A DNA stretch of 64,000 nucleotides from Campylobacter sputorum (GTDB lineage: Bacteria > Campylobacterota > Campylobacteria > Campylobacterales > Campylobacteraceae). The notes beneath the pieces are model-generated. The model was given only the letters and a program-made list of their open reading frames with translations. It was not told the DNA's origin and ran no database searches. Positions 22,594-31,186 of the stretch are shown in pieces; positions within the stretch are counted from its first letter, which is position 1, and each line of letters begins with the position of its first letter. A program made the translations under genes and the position numbers. The stretch spans positions 1-64,000 of the forward strand of contig NZ_CP019685.1 in NCBI RefSeq assembly GCF_002220775.1, written 5' to 3'.

Positions 22594-23621
22594 GATTAGC
22601 TGTGATATTTGGCGGAGTTAGTTATGAGCATGAGATAAGTATAGTTTCGGCTATAGCTTTAAAAAATGTATTGAAAACAGATTTGGAATTTATTTTTTGT
22701 GATAAATTTAGAAATTTTTATCTAATAGATAAAAAAGATATGAAAGCAAATTTTTTCAGTTCTAAAAAGTATCAAAAGGCAAAACAATTAGAGTTAAAAA
22801 ATGGTGGATTTTTTACAAAGTCTATAATGGGTAAAAAACTTGATATAACTTGTGTTATAAATTTAATCCACGGATGTGATGGGGAAGATGGTAAAATAGC
22901 GGCTTTATTTGACTTTTTTGAAATAGATTATATAGGACCAAGATTAGAAGCAAGTGTGCTTAGTTTTAGTAAAGAACTAACAAAACTTTATGCTAATAAA
23001 GTTGGCGTAAATGTGCTTCCTTACGAGGTTATAAAAAGAGGTGAAATGCCAACTCTTGAGCTACCAATAATCTTAAAACCTCTTAGATTAGGCAGTTCAA
23101 TAGGTGTAAGTATGGTGCACGATAAAAGTGATTTGGAGTATGCTTTGGATGTGGCTTTTGAGTTTGATAATGAGGTATTGGTTGAGCCGCTTATAGAAAA
23201 TGTAAGAGAGTTTAATCTAGCTGGTTGTAAAATAGAAGATAAAATCATTCATTCCATAGTCGAAGAGCCTAAAAAAGAAAAGATGCTTGATTTTGAGCAA
23301 AAGTATATGAGTTTTTCAAACGAAAATAGAAGCAAAAAAGCAGATATAGCATTAGAGCTTGAAAATGAATTTCAAGCTACTTTTGATAAGATTTATAACA
23401 CAACTTTTGATGGTGCACTCATAAGATGCGACTTTTTTTATTACGAGGGTAAAATTTATCTAAATGAGATAAATCCAAACCCTGGAAGTTTGGCAAATTA
23501 TCTTTTTAATGATTTTGAAGATATTATTTTAAAATTGGCAAAAAATACTCCAAAAAGTAAGCAAATAGATATAGATTATAAATTTATAAACTCTATAACA
23601 TCTGCAAAAGGTAAGCTTTAA
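22590..23621 (+). CDS. ddl: D-alanine--D-alanine ligase
   Basis: This ATP-grasp ligase makes the D-Ala-D-Ala dipeptide for peptidoglycan. The 343-residue product has the N-terminal FGGVSYEHEIS motif, the central ATP-grasp region with LKPLRLGSSIGVS, and the metal-binding EINPNPGSLANY near the end. AAGG precedes the ATG. It is encoded beside murF, another step in the same pathway, with two small genes between. Confidence 0.95.
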   Translation: MRLAVIFGGVSYEHEISIVSAIALKNVLKTDLEFIFCDKFRNFYLIDKKDMKANFFSSKKYQKAKQLELKNGGFFTKSIMGKKLDITCVINLIHGCDGEDGKIAALFDFFEIDYIGPRLEASVLSFSKELTKLYANKVGVNVLPYEVIKRGEMPTLELPIILKPLRLGSSIGVSMVHDKSDLEYALDVAFEFDNEVLVEPLIENVREFNLAGCKIEDKIIHSIVEEPKKEKMLDFEQKYMSFSNENRSKKADIALELENEFQATFDKIYNTTFDGALIRCDFFYYEGKIYLNEINPNPGSLANYLFNDFEDIILKLAKNTPKSKQIDIDYKFINSITSAKGKL

Positions 23622-23681
23622 CGATAAATTAATTAAATTATTGCTAAATTTTACATATTATTTTATGTAAAGGTTTGATTT

Positions 23682-23912
23682 ATGCCGTCGTTTAATAAAG
23701 ATGAAATTTACACAGCAACAGAAGTTGTAAGGAATTTTGCATCAGTTATGAAAAAAGTCGATACTGGAGAATTAGGGCGAGTAATTATCGTAAAAAATAG
23801 CAAATTTCAAGCCGTGCTTCTTAGTATGAAAGAGTATGAAAGACTGCAAAATGCTGTTACTTTGCTAGAACAAATTTACTCTAATAGAAAAAGGGATGAA
23901 ATTGGCAGTTAA
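23682..23912 (+). CDS. Phd/YefM-like antitoxin-family protein without a toxin partner
   Basis: The 76-residue protein resembles Phd/YefM antitoxins: an N-terminal DNA-binding fold (IYTATEVVRNFASVMKKV), then VIIVKNSKFQAVLLSMKEYERL. No toxin gene follows; the next gene is an alpha/beta hydrolase that begins inside its last codons. I recall a similar gene at the same place in C. jejuni (Cj0797c), so it is probably a conserved regulator or domesticated antitoxin and not a mobile module. AAAGG precedes the ATG. Confidence 0.8.
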   Translation: MPSFNKDEIYTATEVVRNFASVMKKVDTGELGRVIIVKNSKFQAVLLSMKEYERLQNAVTLLEQIYSNRKRDEIGS

Positions 23913-24633
23913 AGAGATAAAATTTGGTTTTAAAAAATATAACATAAGCTATGAAATTTTAAATCAAAATAATCAAAAAGATATAGTTTTTTTACACGGC
24001 TGGGGTGCTAATAAAGAAATAATGAAAAAAGCATTTGGTTCTAAATTTAGCGAATTTAGACATATTTATGTAGATTTGCCTGGATTTGGCAAAAGCTCTA
24101 TACATTCAGCGATAAATACTAAAGATTATGCAAAAATTATATCTAGATTTTTAAAAGAGATAAACTCAACTAAAGATATAGTTGTAGGACATTCTTTTGG
24201 TGGAAAAGTTGGCGTTTTGCTAAACCCAAATACTCTAGTTTTATTAAGCAGCGCTGGTATTGTGGTTAAAAAAAGAATAATTGTGAGACTAAAAATAGCT
24301 ATTTTTAAGTTTTTTAAGATGCTTGGATTTGGATTTTTATACAAGCTTTTTGCTTCAAAGGATGTTGCTGGTATGAGTAAAGAGATGTATGAGACGCTAA
24401 AAAAAGTTGTTGATGAGGATTATAGCCCTTATTTTGGTGCTTATAAGGGTAGGGCATTGATATTTTGGGGAAAAGAAGATAGAACTACGCCTTTAAAATG
24501 CGGTGAAAGGATAAATTCTTTGATTAAAAATAGTGAACTTTTTGCGTTAAGTGGAGATCATTTTTTCTTTTTGCTTCATGGCGAGTTTATAAATAATGTA
24601 GTTTTGAGTGATTGCACGCAGAGTCATTTTTAG
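23896..24633 (+). CDS. Alpha/beta hydrolase
   Basis: The 245-residue protein has an alpha/beta hydrolase fold with the oxyanion segment FLHGWGANKEI near residue 30, the nucleophile elbow GHSFGG near residue 95, an acid in WGKEDRTTP and the catalytic histidine in SGDHFFFLLHGE. The substrate is unknown. The listed ATG touches its only ribosome site (AAGGG), so an in-frame TTG two codons later (23902), with six bases of spacing, may be the real start. It overlaps the antitoxin-like gene by 17 bases and lies ten bases upstream of murF. Confidence 0.85.
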   Translation: MKLAVKEIKFGFKKYNISYEILNQNNQKDIVFLHGWGANKEIMKKAFGSKFSEFRHIYVDLPGFGKSSIHSAINTKDYAKIISRFLKEINSTKDIVVGHSFGGKVGVLLNPNTLVLLSSAGIVVKKRIIVRLKIAIFKFFKMLGFGFLYKLFASKDVAGMSKEMYETLKKVVDEDYSPYFGAYKGRALIFWGKEDRTTPLKCGERINSLIKNSELFALSGDHFFFLLHGEFINNVVLSDCTQSHF

Positions 24634-24642
24634 GGTTAAAGT

Positions 24643-26082
24643 ATGGATGTTTTTATATTTATAACAATTTTTCTTTTTACGCTTTTGCTTGGATTTTATC
24701 TTATTACAACGCTTCAATGGTTTTCTTATAAATTTGAAAGAGTAATTTTTCACTTTACAAAACCAATTTGGCACCTTTTCTTTTTGATAGTTCCTATTTT
24801 GTTTTATTATGCTTTAAGTTATGTAAATTTCATATATTTTGCTGTGTATTTTTACATAATTTTTATCCCTACTTTGTATTTTTGGCACAAAAAACTTGAT
24901 AAAAAGCTTGTTTTTACATCAAGAGTTAAAAGATTTTTTGTTATTTTGTGTTTAGTAACGCTTTTTATAGATATTTTTCTTATCAAAAAAGTCGAGATTT
25001 TACCGATATTTTTGCCACTAATAATATCTTTTTTGATAAGTTTTATTTTTGAGAGTTTTAACTCAAAGCTTTTTATAAAATCTGCTTGTGAAAAATTAGC
25101 TAGTATGCCAAATTTAACTATCATTGAAATCACCGCAAGTTATGGTAAAACTAGCATTAAAAATTTTTTATATCAAATTTTGCAAAGCGAATTTAAATGC
25201 TATAAAACGCCAAGAAGCGTAAATACTTTAATGGGATTAGTAAAAGATATAAATGAAAATTTAAGCCCTGAGACCGAGATTTACATAGCTGAAGCAGGTG
25301 CTAGAAAAAATGGTGATATCGCCCAAATCACGCAGTTTTTAAAACCTAGTATCATCATAGTTGGAGAGATAGGAAAGCAACACATTGAGTATTTTAAAAC
25401 TATAGAAAATATAAGAAATACTAAGCTTGAAGCTTTAAATTCACCAAATTTAAAGGTTGCTTTTGTACATAGTTCTACGCAAAAGATAGAAGATGAAAAA
25501 ACTCAAATTTATGATAAAAATTTGAGTAAGATTACTTCAAATTTAGAAGGCATCAAATTTGAAATGAAGTTAAATTCTAGGGATTATGAGTTTGAAACGA
25601 AGCTTTTAGGCGAGTTTAACGCTTCAAATTTAGCAGCTTGTATAAATGTGGCTAACTATCTTAAAGTTGATATTAAGACTATACAAAATAGTGTTTTAAA
25701 TTTAAAAAGCGTAGAGCATAGGTTAGAAAAAATTGAGGCTGGTGGCAAATTTATCATCGATGATAGTTTTAATGGAAATTTTGAAGGAATGAGCAAAAGT
25801 TATGATTTAGTAAGAAGTTTTGATGGTAGAAAGGTTATCGTAACACCAGGTATTGTGGAAGCTACTAAAGAGATGAATGAAAGTTTAGCTAAAAAAATAG
25901 ATGAAATTTTTGATTTAGTCATTATAACAGGCGAGTTAAATGCTGAAATTTTTAAAAGCATTATAGATGAAAACAAGCTTATTTTAGTAAAAGATAAAAG
26001 AGATTTAACTCAAATTTTAGGTGAAAAAACTAGAGCAGGGGATTTGATACTTTTCTCAAATGACGCACCAAGTTTTATATGA
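24643..26082 (+). CDS. murF: UDP-N-acetylmuramoyl-tripeptide--D-alanyl-D-alanine ligase, membrane-extended
   Basis: MurF adds D-Ala-D-Ala to the UDP-MurNAc tripeptide in the cytoplasm. Residues about 1-140 are strongly hydrophobic with several membrane spans, which replace the usual MurF N-terminal substrate domain. The Mur ligase core follows with ITASYGKTSIKNF (P-loop) near residue 163, AEAGARKNGDI, and a C-terminal domain with GEFNASNLAA, VEHRLEKIEAGGKFIIDDSFNGNFEG and a terminal SNDAPSFI. A membrane-extended MurF is, as I recall, usual in Campylobacter. AGGG precedes the ATG. Confidence 0.92.
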   Translation: MDVFIFITIFLFTLLLGFYLITTLQWFSYKFERVIFHFTKPIWHLFFLIVPILFYYALSYVNFIYFAVYFYIIFIPTLYFWHKKLDKKLVFTSRVKRFFVILCLVTLFIDIFLIKKVEILPIFLPLIISFLISFIFESFNSKLFIKSACEKLASMPNLTIIEITASYGKTSIKNFLYQILQSEFKCYKTPRSVNTLMGLVKDINENLSPETEIYIAEAGARKNGDIAQITQFLKPSIIIVGEIGKQHIEYFKTIENIRNTKLEALNSPNLKVAFVHSSTQKIEDEKTQIYDKNLSKITSNLEGIKFEMKLNSRDYEFETKLLGEFNASNLAACINVANYLKVDIKTIQNSVLNLKSVEHRLEKIEAGGKFIIDDSFNGNFEGMSKSYDLVRSFDGRKVIVTPGIVEATKEMNESLAKKIDEIFDLVIITGELNAEIFKSIIDENKLILVKDKRDLTQILGEKTRAGDLILFSNDAPSFI

Positions 26083-26165
26083 AAATGCATGGAAATATAT
26101 TTTGCTTTGATTTTTTTAAATTAAAACTGGTTTGTATATAATTTTATTAAAAAGAAAGGTTGGTT

Positions 26166-26816
26166 ATGGATAAAAATTTAAAAAATACATATATCAAATT
26201 TGTAAATTTTTTAGCCGAAATTTTAGGTGAAAATTATGAAATTGTTCTTCACGACATAAGTGATGAGGGGTCAAAGATTGTAGCTATTAGAAATTCTCAT
26301 ATAAGTGGAAGAAGTATTAATTCTCCTATGACAGGTTTTGCTTTAGAATTAATACAATCAAAAAGATACTTAGAATGTGATTATTTAACTAATTATAAAG
26401 CTACCACTAGATTAAATTTAGGAATTAGTGGTTCTACATTTTTTATAAAAAATGGTGATAAATTAGAAGGTATGCTTTGCATTAATTATGATGGTAGTAA
26501 ATATGCAAAAATAGTAAATGAAATTTTATCTCTTGGAAATATAAATCCATTTTTAGATCCAAAAATGTTTATGGAAGATGCTGTAGAACAGTTAAGCGAT
26601 AGCATTGATGAGATTATAGAAAATATTTTGTCAATAAAATCTAGTGATACTAAAAATTTAAAACCAAAACAAAAAGCACAATGCATTAGTAAGCTTTATG
26701 AAAAAGGTATATTTAATATTAAAAACGCTATTCCCGTGGTTGCAAAATATTTAAATTTATCAGAACCAAGTGTTTATAGATATTTGCAAAAAATACAAAC
26801 TTCAAAGAATTTATAA
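26166..26816 (+). CDS. YheO/DauR-family transcriptional regulator
   Basis: The protein (about 216 residues) has an N-terminal PAS-like ligand domain of the YheO type (GENYEIVLHDISDEGSKIVAIRN, ISGSTFFIKNGDKLEGMLCIN) and a C-terminal helix-turn-helix (FNIKNAIPVVAKYLNLSEPSVYRYLQ). Relatives include DauR, a repressor of D-arginine catabolism. It lies directly upstream of a D-serine cluster and in the same direction, so it probably senses a D-amino acid or product. I chose ATG 26166, which follows AAAGG by six bases, over an in-frame TTG at 26160. Confidence 0.88.
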   Translation: MDKNLKNTYIKFVNFLAEILGENYEIVLHDISDEGSKIVAIRNSHISGRSINSPMTGFALELIQSKRYLECDYLTNYKATTRLNLGISGSTFFIKNGDKLEGMLCINYDGSKYAKIVNEILSLGNINPFLDPKMFMEDAVEQLSDSIDEIIENILSIKSSDTKNLKPKQKAQCISKLYEKGIFNIKNAIPVVAKYLNLSEPSVYRYLQKIQTSKNL

Positions 26817-26896
26817 TAAAATAATATTAAAAAATATAAAATTTAGAAAATATTTTATTATTTTTTAAAAAATTCAATAAAAATTTATATTATTTA

Positions 26897-26905
26897 TGCT
26901 ATATT
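26897..26905 (+). promoter_or_regulatory. Candidate -10 promoter upstream of the ridA-permease-dsdA genes
   Basis: The sequence TGCTATATT has the form of an extended -10 (TGn then TATATT at 26900-26905) and lies 40 bases before the ridA start in the AT-rich spacer after the regulator gene. It would give the three downstream genes their own transcript, separate from the regulator. No clear operator palindrome was found beside it. Confidence 0.35.
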
Positions 26906-26944
26906 TTCTCAAATATAATAATTTTTTATTAGAAAGGAGAAAAA

Positions 26945-27290
26945 ATGCATAAGTTACCTTACGGCTCTTACAGAACTTGCGGTGAGTTTATTTTTATCTC
27001 AGGACAGCTTCCAGTTGATCTAGAGAGTGGAGATATATGCGGTGATATTAAAACCCAAACCAGAAATTCTCTTCTTAATATCAAAAAAATACTATCTTCT
27101 CTAAATTTGGATATAAGTAGTGTTGTTAAAACAACTGTGTTTTTGCAAGATATGAAAAATTTTGATGCAATGAATGAAGTATATGCTGATTTTTTTTGCT
27201 AGTCCATATCCTGCTAGAAGCGCTTTTGCGGTAAAAGAACTTCCAAAAAACGCATTAGTAGAAATAGAAGCTATTGCATATAAAGGATAA
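26945..27290 (+). pseudogene. ridA: RidA-family enamine/imine deaminase, frameshifted
   Basis: RidA hydrolyses reactive 2-aminoacrylate released by PLP-dependent serine dehydratases. Residues 1-83 match the family (RTCGEFIFISGQLPVD, TRNSLLNIKKIL, VVKTTVFLQDM). The frame then breaks in the T8 run at 27190-27197. With seven Ts it would continue [20 protein letters not shown] and [10 protein letters not shown] to a stop at 27290, giving a normal protein of about 115 residues. As written, the product lacks the C-terminal strand with the substrate-binding arginine (PARSAF). It starts at ATG with AAGGAG upstream. The tract may be phase variable or a sequencing artefact. Confidence 0.85.
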
Positions 27291-27293
27291 GAT

Positions 27294-28613
27294 ATGAGTG
27301 ATTTTGGACTAATTTTGACACTTATTGTAGCGATACTTTTGATTGTATTTATGATAAGTAAGTTAAAAATTCATGCGTTTTTAACACTTAGTTTAGCAAG
27401 TGCATTTGTTGCCATAGTTACTGGTGTAAAACTAGATGTAATAACAGCTAGTTTAGAAAAAGGCGTTGGCTCTACACTAGGTTTTTTAGCTATTATTATA
27501 GGTTGTGGAACTATTTTAGGTAAAATGCTAGAAATTTCAGGTGGCGCTAGGGTAATAGCAGACTTTTTGCTAAACAAACTTGGAAAACAAAGAGTGAATT
27601 TAGTAATGGTTTTGGTTGGTTTTATAGCCGGCATTCCAGTATTTGTTGAAGTTGGTTTCGTGCTTTTAGTTCCGTTGGTTTTAGTTGTAGCAAAAGAATT
27701 AAAAATAAATCCTGCAACCATAGGTATCTCACTTGCTACTTCGTTGATGACGGTTCATTGTATAGTTCCACCACATCCAGCGGCTACCGCGATAGTTTCT
27801 ACGCTTAAAGCTGATATGGGTATGGTAATTATGTTAGGACTTTTTACTGGTTTAATTTGTGCTTTTGTAGGTGGTGTAGTTTTTATGAAATTTGTAAAAC
27901 TTCCTTTAAATACCGATATTAAGCTAGTTAAAACCGATGACATAAAAGATATGCCAAGTTTTGGTATATCGCTATTTACTATATTGTTGCCACTTATTTT
28001 GATGCTTTCTAAAACTATTTTTTTACCGTTAGTGGAACAAAGTTCAAGTTTATCAGTGATTATAAAATTTATAGGTGACCCGATAATAGCACTTTTGATA
28101 TCTGTTTTTGTGGCTTATTATACTTTGGGTATAAAAAGAAATTTAAATATGGATAATATATTTGATATCACATCAAGTTCTTTTTCACCAATTGCAGGAG
28201 TACTACTTATTATAGGTGCAGGTGGAGCTTTTAATGAGATTTTAGTTATCAGTGGTATAGGAGAAGCACTAAAAAACACACTTTCTACTTTACCTATAAG
28301 TCCTATATTTTTAGCTTGGCTCATAGCTTTGATACTTCACTTAGCCATAGGTTCGGCAACTGTTGCTATGCTAAGTGCAGCTGGTATTGTCTTACCACTT
28401 CTTGGAAGTAGCTCGATAAGTCCTGAAATAATGTGTATAGCAGTAGGCAGTGGTGCAATAGGTGCTACAATTGTTACAGATAGCTTATTTTGGTTAGTAA
28501 AAGAATATCTTGGTATAAGTGTATCGCAAATGCTAAGGTATTTTACGACAGCTACTACGATAGCATCCATTACAGGTTTAGCAGTTAGCTTTATTTTATC
28601 TTTTGTATTTTAA
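27294..28613 (+). CDS. GntP/DsdX-family permease
   Basis: The 439-residue protein is a multi-span transporter of the gluconate/DsdX family, with typical segments GCGTILGKMLEISGGA near residue 75, GIPVFVEVGFVLLVPL, PPHPAATAIV and GSATVAMLSAAGI. Between ridA and dsdA it most likely imports D-serine, as DsdX does in Escherichia coli; substrate is inferred from context. The reading frame is intact although both flanking genes are interrupted. Confidence 0.9.
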   Translation: MSDFGLILTLIVAILLIVFMISKLKIHAFLTLSLASAFVAIVTGVKLDVITASLEKGVGSTLGFLAIIIGCGTILGKMLEISGGARVIADFLLNKLGKQRVNLVMVLVGFIAGIPVFVEVGFVLLVPLVLVVAKELKINPATIGISLATSLMTVHCIVPPHPAATAIVSTLKADMGMVIMLGLFTGLICAFVGGVVFMKFVKLPLNTDIKLVKTDDIKDMPSFGISLFTILLPLILMLSKTIFLPLVEQSSSLSVIIKFIGDPIIALLISVFVAYYTLGIKRNLNMDNIFDITSSSFSPIAGVLLIIGAGGAFNEILVISGIGEALKNTLSTLPISPIFLAWLIALILHLAIGSATVAMLSAAGIVLPLLGSSSISPEIMCIAVGSGAIGATIVTDSLFWLVKEYLGISVSQMLRYFTTATTIASITGLAVSFILSFVF

Positions 28614-28623
28614 GGAGGATAGA

Positions 28624-29892
28624 ATGCAAGATGTTATGCAAAATTTAAAAAACAAAACTGAGTTTTTGTGGATAAATCCAAAAAATTCAGACCAAGACAA
28701 TAGTAAATTTAGTATAAGTGATATATAGGATGCAAGGGCTAGGCTTGATAGATTTGCACCTCTTTTAGAAAAGCTTTATGCACAAAGTAAAAAAACTAGA
28801 GGCATTTTAGAAAGTCCTTTTGTTGCGGTTAAGGATTTACAAGATGAGTTAGAAAAAAGATATAGCACAAAACTTTATGGAAAACTATATTTTAAACTAG
28901 ATAGTCATTTGCCAATTAGTGGATCTATAAAGGCTAGAGGTGGAATTTACGAGGTCTTACAGCACTGCGAAAATTTACTTCTAAAAGAAGGGCTTTTAAA
29001 AATTGATGATGATTATTCAAAGATAGCAAATGATGATATAAAAAGTTTTTTATCTAAATTTAAAGTCGCTGTTGGTTCAACTGGAAATTTAGGTCTTAGT
29101 ATAGGTATAATGAGTGCAAAACTAGGATTTAAGGCTAGTGTTCATATGTCAAGTGATGCAAGAGAGTGGAAAAAGGAGATGTTAAGAAGTTATGGGGTTA
29201 ATGTGGTTGAGTATGAAAGTGATTACTCAATAGCAGTAGCAAATGGTAGAAAAGAAGCACAAGGTGATCCACAGAGTTATTTTGTGGATGATGAAAACTC
29301 AAAAAGTCTGTTTCTGGGATACTCGGTAGCTGTCAAAAGGCTCACTGGGCAGTTAAAATCACTAGATATAAAAATAGATGAAAACCATCCGCTTTTTGTC
29401 TATCTGCCTTGCGGTGTTGGTGGTGGACCAGGCGGTGTTGCTTATGGTATAAAAAAGGAATTTGGCAAATACGCTCACTGCTTTTTTGCAGAGCCAACGC
29501 ACAGCCCTTGTATGCTTCTTGGTATGCATACTCAAAAACACAATGAAATAAGTGTCTTTGATATAGGGCTTGATAACAAAACAGCAGCAGATGGGCTTGC
29601 CGTTGGTAGAGCTTCATCGCTAGTGGGAAAAATAATGGATACTATGTTAGAGGGTATTTATACTATAAGTGATGATGAAATGTATAAACTTTTGTATCTA
29701 GCTTATGAAAAAGAGGATTTAAAGCTAGAACCATCAGCACTCGCTGGTGTTAAAGGAATTTATCACATAAATAAATTATATGATAAAGAAAAGTTAAAAA
29801 ATGCTACACATATAGCTTGGATTACTGGTGGTTCTATGGTTCCTGATGATGAAATGCTAAAATACATAAATGCTGCAAAAAAGTTAATATAA
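28624..29892 (+). pseudogene. dsdA: D-serine ammonia-lyase DsdA with an in-frame amber stop
   Basis: DsdA converts D-serine to pyruvate and ammonia. From ATG 28624 (after AGGAGG) the frame runs 34 codons to TAG at 28726-28728 and then continues open to 29892. The whole reading matches DsdA: after the stop come [16 protein letters not shown], the PLP-lysine motif [32 protein letters not shown], and [14 protein letters not shown]. The stop sits where E. coli DsdA has Gln in VQDAHARL, so CAG to TAG is the likely change. A TTG re-start at 28909 would lack the N-terminal domain. Probably non-functional unless the stop is read through. Confidence 0.9.
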
Positions 29893-29905
29893 CATCCTAA
29901 TTTTT

Positions 29906-29941
29906 CTCTGTTAGAGTTTAAGAACACTCTAACAGAGTTTT
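29906..29941 (+). terminator. Rho-independent terminator after dsdA
   Basis: A perfect 12-base-pair stem (CTCTGTTAGAGT pairing with ACTCTAACAGAG) with an eight-base loop is followed by TTTTG. It lies 14 bases after the dsdA stop and closes the D-serine cluster. Confidence 0.85.
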
Positions 29942-30042
29942 GTGAGGTTAAATTTTGATTTTATAAATACACTAAGCTTTTTTGGTGTAAAACAAAAATA
30001 TTCAAACAACACTTTTGTTATATCACTTTCACCAAGACTATT

Positions 30043-30297
30043 ATGCACTTCATCTGCGAATTTATACCACTTTTATTAGTTATATCCATAATACTAGGGA
30101 TAAAAGCTAATAAAGTCTTGCGAGTAAAACAACAAAAATTTAGCTTTTATTATGCAATTATTGGCTTTCTAATTATGATAGTAGCAAATATCATAGCTTG
30201 GGTTATTGTTTATATAAATATATCTGAAATAATACCTATGGAACTTTTGAATTCTTTATATTTTGATATTATGGCTAAGTATGGTTGTTTTATTTGA
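30043..30297 (+). CDS. Possible small membrane protein or gene remnant
   Basis: An 84-codon frame encodes two hydrophobic spans (LLLVISIILGI and FYYAIIGFLIMIVANIIAWVIVY). It has no ribosome site, and the frame is open back to about 29957. I recognise no family. It occupies the otherwise empty 520-base gap between the dsdA terminator and atpB and may be the tail of a decayed membrane gene. Confidence 0.25.
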   Translation: MHFICEFIPLLLVISIILGIKANKVLRVKQQKFSFYYAIIGFLIMIVANIIAWVIVYINISEIIPMELLNSLYFDIMAKYGCFI

Positions 30298-30413
30298 TAT
30301 ATTTTAATTTAATGGTTATTAATTTAGAATATCAAATAATATTTAAAACAAATTTAACAAATTTTTAGCTACAATTAGCCCAAATTTATTATTTTTTATT
30401 AAGAGGTTTTTTT

Positions 30414-31091
30414 ATGAGAGATTTGTTTTTATTTGCTGGGACTATATCACACGATCACAATTTTATTTATATATTTCACCTATGTTTAGTAGCTTTGATT
30501 ATAGTTTTTCTTGCAAGAATGTCGACAAAATCTATGCATTTAGTGCCTAGAGGATTTCAAAATTTAATGGAAACTTACCTTGGTTTTGTTATCACAATGG
30601 GAAAAGAAACTCTTGGAAATGAAGAGTTATCAAGAAAGTATCTGCCTCTTGTAGCAACTATAGGCTTGGTTGTATTTTTTAGTAATATGATTGGCATAAT
30701 TCCAGGATTTGAGTCCCCTACAGCAAGTCTTAATCTAACTTTGACTCTTGCTTTGTGTGTATTTTTTTACTATCATTACGAGGGCATAAAAGCAAATGGA
30801 TTTTTTAAATATTTTGGGCATTTTGCTGGTCCTTCAAAATATCTTGCACCACTTATGTTTCCTATAGAAATTATTTCTCATATTTCACGCATTATATCCT
30901 TATCTTTCCGTCTTTTTGGAAATATAAAAGGTGATGATTTATTTTTGCTTGTTATGTTAACACTTGCACCTTGGATTATTCCAATTGTTCCATATACACT
31001 TCTATTTCTTATGGGTGCTTTGCAGACATTCATTTTTATGACACTTACTCATGTTTATTTAGCAAGTGCGGTAATCATAGACGAACATTAA
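30414..31091 (+). CDS. atpB: F-type ATP synthase subunit a
   Basis: Subunit a forms the proton half-channels of the membrane Fo sector. The 225-residue protein has about five membrane spans and the essential arginine in [14 protein letters not shown] near residue 166, plus the C-terminal [19 protein letters not shown] precedes the ATG and a TACAAT promoter-like box lies about 45 bases upstream. It stands alone, away from the other ATP synthase genes, as is usual in this phylum. Confidence 0.96.
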   Translation: MRDLFLFAGTISHDHNFIYIFHLCLVALIIVFLARMSTKSMHLVPRGFQNLMETYLGFVITMGKETLGNEELSRKYLPLVATIGLVVFFSNMIGIIPGFESPTASLNLTLTLALCVFFYYHYEGIKANGFFKYFGHFAGPSKYLAPLMFPIEIISHISRIISLSFRLFGNIKGDDLFLLVMLTLAPWIIPIVPYTLLFLMGALQTFIFMTLTHVYLASAVIIDEH

Positions 31092-31186
31092 TATAATTTT
31101 GCATAAAACCTTTGTAGTTTATAAAATTTAAAAGAAATTTTAGGTAAAATCATTTTTACTTTACAAATTTACAAAGGTTTATCATT

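Noticed and set aside
29342-29617. Minus-strand 91-codon frame inside dsdA
   Set aside because: It mirrors the conserved glycine-rich DsdA core and has no supported start.
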